Origin: Chthoniobacterales bacterium
GTDB taxonomy: Bacteria; Verrucomicrobiota; Verrucomicrobiia; Chthoniobacterales; JACTMZ01
Length of the DNA stretch: 5,441 bases
Assembly: GCA_017853515.1 (NCBI GenBank)
Contig: JAFMJK010000155.1
Coordinates: 1 to 5,441 of the forward strand
Direction of reading: 5' to 3'
The notes under the pieces were generated by a model that saw only the letters and a program-made list of their open reading frames with translations, made no database searches and was not told the origin of the DNA. The translations under genes were made by a program, and so were the position numbers. Numbering within the stretch: position 1 is the first letter of the stretch; the number at the start of each line of letters is the position of its first letter. Below, piece by piece: positions 1 through 4,427 of the stretch.

Positions 1-107
1 TCGTGGCGGCCGACCTGCAGGTAAATGAGGCGCCCCGAGAAGATGCTGAAGACGATGGCCAGCGCGATGCAGACGATTCCGGCGCGGCGGCAAACAGGCG
101 CGTTCAT
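1..107 (-). CDS. ftsI: Penicillin-binding protein FtsI (PBP3-type transpeptidase), N-terminal fragment
   Basis: Only the first 35 codons are present; the gene continues past the left edge. The product begins MNAPVCRRAG, then has one hydrophobic segment at about residues 10-23, then RLIYLQVGRH. This is the short cytoplasmic stretch, membrane anchor and R-L-x-x-L-Q-V junction typical of class B penicillin-binding proteins. FtsI is the septal peptidoglycan transpeptidase; the catalytic domain lies outside the window. The start is fixed by an ATGA overlap with the ftsL stop codon and a strong ribosome binding site 7 bases upstream. Its place after mraZ-rsmH-ftsL is the standard dcw order. The family call rests on the anchor region and gene order, because no catalytic motif can be seen. 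Confidence 0.8.
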   Translation of the reverse strand, partial: MNAPVCRRAGIVCIALAIVFSIFSGRLIYLQVGRH

Positions 108-457
108 CGGGCGGCCTCCTCGTCGTCGGCCACGGGCAGCGCGGCGGCTTCGGTCTGCAGACGCAAACGCACGATGCGCGCGTCGGAGACCTCCATCATG
201 CGGATGTACCCCTCCTGCCGCCGGCGCTCGAGGGCGGGCCGGCCGGTCAAGCGGCGGATGTCGGAGTTGATGCCGAGAAGCTTCTCGTCGAGTTCGCGCA
301 CCGAGTTTTCCAAGTCGCGGCAAAGATTGCCGTCCGTCGTGAGCTTCTGCTTCATGTGCACGTAGCACACGCCGAGCAGTCCGACGAAGACAACCAGCGC
401 GAGCCAGCGAACGAGAAAGATGGCCCCGTGGGCCTGGTCCTGATGAGCGCGACTCAT
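104..457 (-). CDS. ftsL: FtsL-like small division protein
   Basis: A 117-residue bitopic membrane protein: a short N-terminus (MSRAHQDQAHG), one transmembrane helix at about residues 12-32 (FLVRWLALVVFVGLLGVCYV), then a charged, heptad-like helical region (for example DLENSVRELDEKLLGINSDIRRL) and an acidic tail. FtsL partners FtsB and FtsQ at the division site and helps activate the FtsW/FtsI synthase. FtsL proteins have poorly conserved sequence, so the call rests on size, topology and its place between rsmH and ftsI. The open frame extends upstream to 631, but that part only shadows rsmH. The start at 457 is set by the ATGA overlap with the rsmH stop and an AGGAGGT 6 bases upstream. The gene also ends in an ATGA overlap with ftsI. 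Confidence 0.82.
   Translation of the reverse strand: MSRAHQDQAHGAIFLVRWLALVVFVGLLGVCYVHMKQKLTTDGNLCRDLENSVRELDEKLLGINSDIRRLTGRPALERRRQEGYIRMMEVSDARIVRLRLQTEAAALPVADDEEAAR
115..120 (-). promoter_or_regulatory. Ribosome binding site of ftsI
   Basis: On the minus strand AGGAGG stands 7 bases before the ATG at 107. It lies inside the last codons of ftsL, so it supports both the ftsI start choice and coupled translation from ftsL. Confidence 0.8.
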
Positions 458-1440
458 GCCGCCACCTCCTGCGGAAGGGAAATGATTTCGACGGCGCGGA
501 GGCGGGCGCTGCGGGCGCGCGGGTTGCGCTTCACCTCTTCGGGCGAGGCTTCGAGCGGCTTGCGCGTGAGGTCGAGAAAGCGACGTCCGGGATTGCGCCG
601 CGGCGCAGGCCACTCGGGGCGGTCGAGCCACTCCTCGCTGCCGGAACGGAAGAAAGATTTGACGATGCGGTCCTCCAGCGAATGGAAAGTGATGACGGCA
701 AAGCGCGCCCCGCCGCGCAGGAGCAAGGGGATGGTCTCAAGGGCCCGCCGCAAAGCGCCGAGTTCGTCGTTCACCGCGATGCGCAGGGCCTGGAAAACGC
801 GCGTGGCCGGATGGATGCGACTGCGGCGCGGAAGGACCCTCTCGAGCAGCGTGGCCAGCTGACCCGTGCGGGCAAACGCCACACGCTCGCGCTCGCCGAC
901 GATGGCGCGCGCCGCGCGTTTGGCCTGCGGTTCTTCCCCCAGCTCCCGGAAAATGCGGACCAACTCCTCTTCGGACGCGGTGTTGACGAGATCGGCCGCC
1001 GTTTCGCCGGAGGACGAATCCATGCGCATATCGAGCGGCCCGTCGTGGCGGAAGCTGAATCCCCGAGCCGCCGTGTCGAGTTGGTGCGAGGAAACACCGA
1101 GATCGAGCAACGCGCCATCGAACGGAGCGGCCGACAGGACTTCCGGATTCTCCGCGGCGCCGGCAAAATTGCCGTGAACGGCGCGAAACTGCCCGCCATA
1201 GATGGCGAGGCGTTCGCGCGCATGGGCCAGCGCCGCCGTGTCGCGGTCCAAACCGACGACGCGCGCCCCCGCCGCGAGCAAAGCCGCACTGTGTCCGCCC
1301 CCTCCCAGCGTGCCGTCGAGAAAAAGTTTCCCTCCGCGCGGCTGAAGCACGCGCAGGCTCTCCTCCGTCATGACGGGCTCGTGCCGGAAGTCTTCAGGAC
1401 TTGCGGCGTCGTGCCGGTTTGCGGAGGCCGAACTGCTCAT
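454..1440 (-). CDS. rsmH: 16S rRNA (cytosine(1402)-N(4))-methyltransferase RsmH
   Basis: RsmH (MraW) uses S-adenosylmethionine to methylate N4 of C1402 in 16S rRNA, in the decoding centre. All family motifs are visible in the 328-residue product: HEPVM near residue 20, the SAM-binding loop DGTLGGGGHS at about 42-51, GLDRD at 63-67, LDLGVSSHQLD at about 112-122, GFSFRHDGPLDMRM at 127-140, HPATRVFQALRI at about 210-221, ITFHSLEDRIVK at about 250-261, and NPRARSARLRA near the C-terminus. Length is near the usual 310-330. The start is uncertain: ATG 1440 is chosen because it leaves a normal short N-terminus before HEPV, but ATG 1455 and TTG 1518 are in frame and none has a Shine-Dalgarno sequence. 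The stop codon overlaps the ftsL start as ATGA. Confidence 0.96.
   Translation of the reverse strand: MSSSASANRHDAASPEDFRHEPVMTEESLRVLQPRGGKLFLDGTLGGGGHSAALLAAGARVVGLDRDTAALAHARERLAIYGGQFRAVHGNFAGAAENPEVLSAAPFDGALLDLGVSSHQLDTAARGFSFRHDGPLDMRMDSSSGETAADLVNTASEEELVRIFRELGEEPQAKRAARAIVGERERVAFARTGQLATLLERVLPRRSRIHPATRVFQALRIAVNDELGALRRALETIPLLLRGGARFAVITFHSLEDRIVKSFFRSGSEEWLDRPEWPAPRRNPGRRFLDLTRKPLEASPEEVKRNPRARSARLRAVEIISLPQEVAA
464..470 (-). promoter_or_regulatory. Ribosome binding site of ftsL
   Basis: AGGAGGT on the minus strand lies 6 bases before the ATG at 457, inside the 3' end of rsmH. It selects the 117-residue form of ftsL over the longer open frame. Confidence 0.82.
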
Positions 1441-1546
1441 AAACGGTGCGAACATTGAGTCGGATGCAGGACGCGCCTTCCGCCCGGCCTCCCGCGTCTT
1501 TCTTCGCGGAAAAACCAAAGGCGAACTTGCGGCCGGCTTTTGCCAT
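1394..1546 (-). CDS. Possible small basic protein between mraZ and rsmH
   Basis: An ATG at 1546 opens a 50-codon frame starting MAKAGRKFAFGFSAKKDAGG and ending in a basic tail, RKPARRRKS. It begins 50 bases after the mraZ stop and overlaps the 5' end of rsmH by 47 bases in another frame. For: it fills a gap of about 155 bases that no other gene explains, its composition is protein-like and strongly basic, and it is in the operon direction. Against: there is no Shine-Dalgarno sequence, and the frame is open far upstream through mraZ, so chance in GC-rich DNA is a real possibility. I do not recognise a family and assign no function. Confidence 0.3.
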   Translation of the reverse strand: MAKAGRKFAFGFSAKKDAGGRAEGASCIRLNVRTVYEQFGLRKPARRRKS

Positions 1547-1596
1547 TCTTGATCGGTTGTTTGTTCTCGGGGGGTTTTCGGGAGGTGCCGGGCGCG

Positions 1597-2055
1597 CTAC
1601 AGACCGACTTCTCCCGCCACCCGGCGGAAGACCTCGTCTTCGGCAGCTGTCGCGTCGTTCCAGCGTTGCGTATTCCAAATTTCCATGCGGCTGTGGCTGC
1701 CGATGAGCACGACTTCGCCTTCGAGGGCAAGACGGCGGCAATATTCCTCGGGCAGGAGGATGCGGCCTTGTTTGTCGACCGAGACGAGCTGCGCAAGGGC
1801 GTAGAAGCGGCGAATGAATTTGCGCCGGTCGGCCGGCGTGATCGCAGCGTTGGCCTCGACGTCCGACTTCACGCGGTCGAACTCGTGCGGCGGAAGAATC
1901 ATCAAAAAATTCCCCGCCGGATCGGGCACCGCGAAAAACTCCTCCTTGTCGTCCCCCGAACGCCAACGCGAGGGCACGGTCACACGGTGCTTGGCGTCCA
2001 CGGCATGGCGGAACTCGCCGGCATACACGATGGGAACTGGAGTGGATTTGGACAT
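1597..2055 (-). CDS. mraZ: Transcriptional regulator MraZ
   Basis: MraZ is a DNA-binding protein with two SpoVT/AbrB-like halves that represses the dcw operon, usually from its own promoter. Both halves are visible in the 152-residue product: YAGEFRHAVDAKHRVTVPSR at about residues 11-30 and LVSVDKQGRILLPEEY at about 90-105, each with the conserved D-x-x-x-R (D20/R24 and D94/R98). LIGSHSRMEIWN follows at about 117-128. The ATG at 2055 gives the same length as E. coli MraZ. A GTG at 2085 would add ten residues, but it lies inside the third operator repeat and only a few bases after the predicted transcription start. No clear Shine-Dalgarno sequence precedes the ATG. It is the first gene of the minus-strand dcw operon. 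Confidence 0.95.
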   Translation of the reverse strand: MSKSTPVPIVYAGEFRHAVDAKHRVTVPSRWRSGDDKEEFFAVPDPAGNFLMILPPHEFDRVKSDVEANAAITPADRRKFIRRFYALAQLVSVDKQGRILLPEEYCRRLALEGEVVLIGSHSRMEIWNTQRWNDATAAEDEVFRRVAGEVGL

Positions 2056-2071
2056 TTTGAGGGTGATGGAG

Positions 2072-2106
2072 CCATTTTCCACCACTTTGCCCCACTTTAA
2101 ACCACT
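2072..2106 (-). promoter_or_regulatory. MraZ operator (MraZ box): AGTGG repeats at 10-base period
   Basis: On the minus strand AGTGG occurs three times at exact 10-base spacing (plus-strand CCACT at 2102-2106, 2092-2096 and 2082-2086). A fourth, imperfect copy, AATGG, sits in phase at 2072-2076. Two of the three exact copies are preceded by AA, giving AAAGTGG. Known MraZ operators are series of short GTGG/TGGG-type direct repeats with 5-base spacers just upstream of mraZ, which matches. Same-face spacing of one helical turn suits the ring-shaped MraZ oligomer. The array overlaps the predicted -10 element, so occupancy should block the promoter. Confidence 0.88.
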
Positions 2107-2125
2107 CTGCCTCCCCCGGCGTCAA
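2096..2125 (-). promoter_or_regulatory. Predicted promoter of the mraZ/dcw operon
   Basis: On the minus strand a -35 hexamer TTGACG (2125-2120) is followed after 18 bases by TTTAAA (2101-2096), a 4-of-6 match to the -10 consensus. TGG stands directly before it, giving an extended -10 (TGn). That TGG is the end of the first AGTGG repeat, so operator and promoter share bases. AT-rich sequence upstream of the -35 could help as an UP-like element. Transcription would begin near 2089, leaving a leader of about 34 bases before the mraZ ATG. Confidence 0.6.
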
Positions 2126-2144
2126 CACCTTTAGGGAGATTTTA

Positions 2145-2159
2145 CGCAAAAATTTTGCG
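2145..2159. repeat. Perfect 15-base palindrome CGCAAAA-A-TTTTGCG
   Basis: Seven-base arms around a single central base, in the mraZ/pta intergenic region, about 20 bases upstream of the mraZ -35. It could be an operator for a dimeric regulator of pta, of mraZ, or of both. It is too short and too AT-rich in the middle to be a convincing terminator, and no regulator can be named. Confidence 0.5.
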
Positions 2160-2222
2160 AAGTCTTTTTCGGTCGGGCGGGGGGATGGACGGGGGTCCGG
2201 GCTTGAGCGCCGGAAGGAAGTC

Positions 2223-2235
2223 CTCCAGTCTGGAG
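2223..2235. repeat. Short palindrome CTCCAG-T-CTGGAG upstream of pta
   Basis: A perfect inverted repeat with six-base arms and a one-base centre, ending 14 bases before the pta ATG. In RNA a one-base loop cannot form, so only the outer part could pair. A DNA operator role is equally possible. The GGAG within it is too far from the ATG to be a normal ribosome binding site. No clear pta promoter could be identified in this intergenic region. Confidence 0.35.
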
Positions 2236-2249
2236 CTCGCGCTCACGCC

Positions 2250-3305
2250 ATGTCCTTCATCGAGTCCGTTTTCCGCCGGCTGCAGCGCCACCCCAAGCGC
2301 ATCGTTTTTCCGGAGGGTGAGAATCGCAGGGCGATCTTGGCCGGACGCCGCTTTTACGAGCTGGGGCTGGGCGTGCCCATCCTGCTGGGCCGGCGCGCCG
2401 TCATCGAAGACCTGGCGCGGCGCGATCGGATCCCCTTCGACCATTTGGGAGTGATCAACCCCGAGACATCGGCCGACCTGCCGGATTTCTGCCGCTATCT
2501 CGAGACACTCGACCGCTACAAGAACTTCGGTCTGGCCGATGCGCGGTCGCTGCTCCTCAATCCGAACTACTATGCATCCATGATGGTGCAATACGGACGG
2601 GCCGACGGCGTGGTCGGCGGCATCGACTCGCCCACGACATCGTTGTTGCGCCCGTTGTTGCGGGTGGTGAAACCCTCGGGGTCGCAGGACTTGGTGAGCA
2701 GCTGCGTGGTGGCCGACACGGGACGCGAGGATGTCGGGCACAAGGGCGTTGTGGTCATGGCCGATTGCGGCGTCATTCCCTCGCCCGACGTGGAGCAGCT
2801 CGCGGCCATCGCCCTGCAGGCGGGACATCTTTGCCGGCAATTGACCGGCGAGGTGCCGCGCGTCGCCATGGTCAGCTATTCAACGCGCACAAGTTCGGCC
2901 CAGGCCGGCACGACGGAAAAAATGTCGGCCGCGGCCGCTTTGGCGCGGCAACACGCGCAGAGCCGCCACCTGGAAATGGAGATCGACGGCGAGTTCGAAC
3001 TCGATGCCGCGTTGCTCGCCAATTCGGCGAAAGCCAAGGGCGTGCAGTCGGCGGTGGCGGGCCGGGCCAACGTGCTTGTTTTTCCCGACCTGAACAGCGG
3101 ACACATCGCCGGCAAACTCGCGGGCATCCTCGGGAGCCGCGCTTACGGGCAGATTGTCACGGGGTTGACCAAGCCGGCGGCGGACGTCTCGCGGTCGGAC
3201 GATATCGACACCATCGCGGCCGTGGCGGCGATCGTCGGCTTGCAGGCCATCGAAATGCGACGGCTGCAGGAAATGGCGCAAGAGGAAAAGAAAAAGGCGC
3301 GCTGA
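2250..3305 (+). CDS. pta: Phosphate acetyltransferase family protein (Pta/Ptb fold)
   Basis: Pta interconverts acetyl-CoA plus phosphate with acetyl phosphate plus CoA in the cytoplasm, feeding acetate kinase. The 351-residue product is the short single-domain form without the DRTGG/AAA-like extension of E. coli Pta. Family segments in order: RIVFPEGENRRAILAG at 17-32, NPNYYASMMVQYGRADGVVGG at 104-124 with LLRPLLRVV at 132-140, ADCGVIPSPDVEQLAAIAL at 171-189, VPRVAMVSYST at 202-212, and VAGRANVLVFPDLNSGHIAGKL at 269-290. TGLTKPAADVSRS at 304-316 includes the Ser-Arg pair S314-R315. The Asp usually seven residues after that serine is Thr321 here, with Asp320 next to it. A butyryl- or other acyl-transferase role is possible. 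No ribosome binding site is seen. No acetate kinase gene follows; the next gene is convergent, 6 bases away. Confidence 0.85.
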   Translation: MSFIESVFRRLQRHPKRIVFPEGENRRAILAGRRFYELGLGVPILLGRRAVIEDLARRDRIPFDHLGVINPETSADLPDFCRYLETLDRYKNFGLADARSLLLNPNYYASMMVQYGRADGVVGGIDSPTTSLLRPLLRVVKPSGSQDLVSSCVVADTGREDVGHKGVVVMADCGVIPSPDVEQLAAIALQAGHLCRQLTGEVPRVAMVSYSTRTSSAQAGTTEKMSAAAALARQHAQSRHLEMEIDGEFELDAALLANSAKAKGVQSAVAGRANVLVFPDLNSGHIAGKLAGILGSRAYGQIVTGLTKPAADVSRSDDIDTIAAVAAIVGLQAIEMRRLQEMAQEEKKKAR

Positions 3306-3322
3306 AGCAACTCAGTCGCGCC
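3286..3322 (-). terminator. Intrinsic terminator of the amidase/glycosyltransferase operon, built from both stop codons
   Basis: GGCGCG (3296-3301) pairs with CGCGCC (3317-3322), and CTGA (3302-3305) pairs with TCAG (3312-3315). There is one bulged base at 3316 and a 6-base loop at 3306-3311. On the minus strand the hairpin is followed at once by TTTTTCTTTT (3295-3286), which is the complement of the Lys-rich end of pta. It therefore terminates minus-strand transcription. On the plus strand no T-tract follows, so it should not act as a normal terminator for pta. The stem contains the pta TGA (3303-3305) and the glycosyltransferase TGA (3314-3312). Confidence 0.8.
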
Positions 3323-4427
3323 CGATACCCTCGAGAATTTCGAGCGTCCGACGAACATTCTCCGCCAGCGAACAACCGGCTGCCGCCGCGCGGCATCCGC
3401 TCTCGGCCGCCGCGGCACGTCCGTCCTGCGCCCAATAGCGCAGCGCGGCAGCCAGACCGGCGATGTCGTCGGGACGTTGCACCACGGATCCGGTCACGCC
3501 CTCCTGCAGAACCTCCGAACAACCGTTCGCGGCGCTCGTGATGACCGGCCGTCCCAGCGTCAAAGCTTCGAGGCACGCGTTGCTGAACGGGTCGTAGACC
3601 GTGGGCAAAATGAAAACATCGGCCGCGGAAAGAAGCGGGCGCACATCGCGCATGGGTCCGAGAAAAACCACATCGGTTCCTCGCGGGCAAACTCGCCGCC
3701 CGCGTCCCGCGACAAACAGCTTGGCCCCGGGAATGCCGGCCTCGGCCAAGGCCGACACGGCGTAGCGCAAGCCCTTGCGCTTCCAACCCGTGCCGGCAAA
3801 CGCAGCGATGAACCCGCTCTCGGGCAACCCGAGCAGATTTCGCGCCTCGCGCTTGCCGGGGACTCCGGAAATGTAATCCTCGGGCACGCCGTTGCGCACG
3901 AGATGAATGCGTTCGGGCGGATACCCGTAGATGCGTTCGATTTCCTCGCCGACGAGGCGCGAATTGACGACGACCGCCTTCGTGTGCTCCGCGGCAAAGC
4001 AGCTCTTTTCCAAGCGCACGAGGTCACGGTGCTTGGACGAGATACGGCGCAGCATGACGTGCGTGAGCGGATCGTATTCGCGCCGACGCCGCATCCACGC
4101 GACGTGGACGCCGTCGCCGGCCCGGTAGACATCGGCGGCGAGCAAGCGTTCGAAGCTGAAAACAAGCCCGTCTCCCCACGTTTTCCGCCAGCGCGCGACG
4201 GCCGCGGCGAATCCCCACGGGCTTTTTCCGCGCAGCACGGTTTGGGACATGCCGGCCCGCGCTTCCTCGGGCCAAGGGCGGTCGCTGACGAGGACGAGGT
4301 GACGCCCGGTCTTGGCCGCTGCTGCGGCAAAACGGGCGAGAAATTTTTCCGCGCCGCCGGTCGGGGAAAATCCGCGCCGCACGAGCGCGATCGGGCGCAG
4401 CGCATCAGGCGACCAACGCACGCTCAT
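3312..4427 (-). CDS. WaaG-like family 4 glycosyltransferase (GT-B fold)
   Basis: A 371-residue glycosyltransferase resembling WaaG, which adds the first outer-core glucose to lipopolysaccharide at the inner membrane; the sugar and acceptor here are unknown. The N-terminal domain has the acceptor-side glycine loop (F20-SPTGGAEKF-L30), then SFERLLAADVYRAGDGVHVAWM at about 91-112, as in WaaG-like proteins. The C-terminal domain starts near 200 with FAGTGWKRKGL (210-220), whose RKG lies in the nucleotide-sugar site. It has ADVFILPTVYDPFSNACLEAL at 269-289, the E-x7-E region, with Asp279 replacing the first Glu and Glu287 as the second. ANGCSEV follows at 300-306. The ATG at 4427 overlaps the amidase stop as ATGA and has GGGAGG 6 bases upstream. 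The gene is the last of its operon and ends in the terminator hairpin. Confidence 0.88.
   Translation of the reverse strand: MSVRWSPDALRPIALVRRGFSPTGGAEKFLARFAAAAAKTGRHLVLVSDRPWPEEARAGMSQTVLRGKSPWGFAAAVARWRKTWGDGLVFSFERLLAADVYRAGDGVHVAWMRRRREYDPLTHVMLRRISSKHRDLVRLEKSCFAAEHTKAVVVNSRLVGEEIERIYGYPPERIHLVRNGVPEDYISGVPGKREARNLLGLPESGFIAAFAGTGWKRKGLRYAVSALAEAGIPGAKLFVAGRGRRVCPRGTDVVFLGPMRDVRPLLSAADVFILPTVYDPFSNACLEALTLGRPVITSAANGCSEVLQEGVTGSVVQRPDDIAGLAAALRYWAQDGRAAAAESGCRAAAAGCSLAENVRRTLEILEGIGRD

Noticed and set aside
458..631. An N-terminal extension of ftsL by 58 residues
   Set aside because: It overlaps rsmH coding sequence and reads as Arg/Pro/Ala-rich shadow. The ATG at 457 has the ribosome binding site and the ATGA overlap.
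682..1458. A 258-codon plus-strand open frame opposite rsmH
   Set aside because: The minus strand here encodes every RsmH motif; the plus frame has no recognisable domain and is a shadow.
1441..1518. TTG at 1518 as the rsmH start, adding 26 residues
   Set aside because: The added residues are Arg/Lys-rich and unlike RsmH N-termini, and there is no ribosome binding site.
2056..2085. GTG at 2085 as the mraZ start, adding ten residues
   Set aside because: It lies inside the third operator repeat and about 4 bases from the predicted transcription start. ATG 2055 gives the family's normal length.
1394..2149. A 251-codon minus-strand frame covering mraZ in another frame
   Set aside because: The upstream part is an out-of-frame reading of mraZ. 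Only its last 50 codons, outside mraZ, are kept as a possible small gene.
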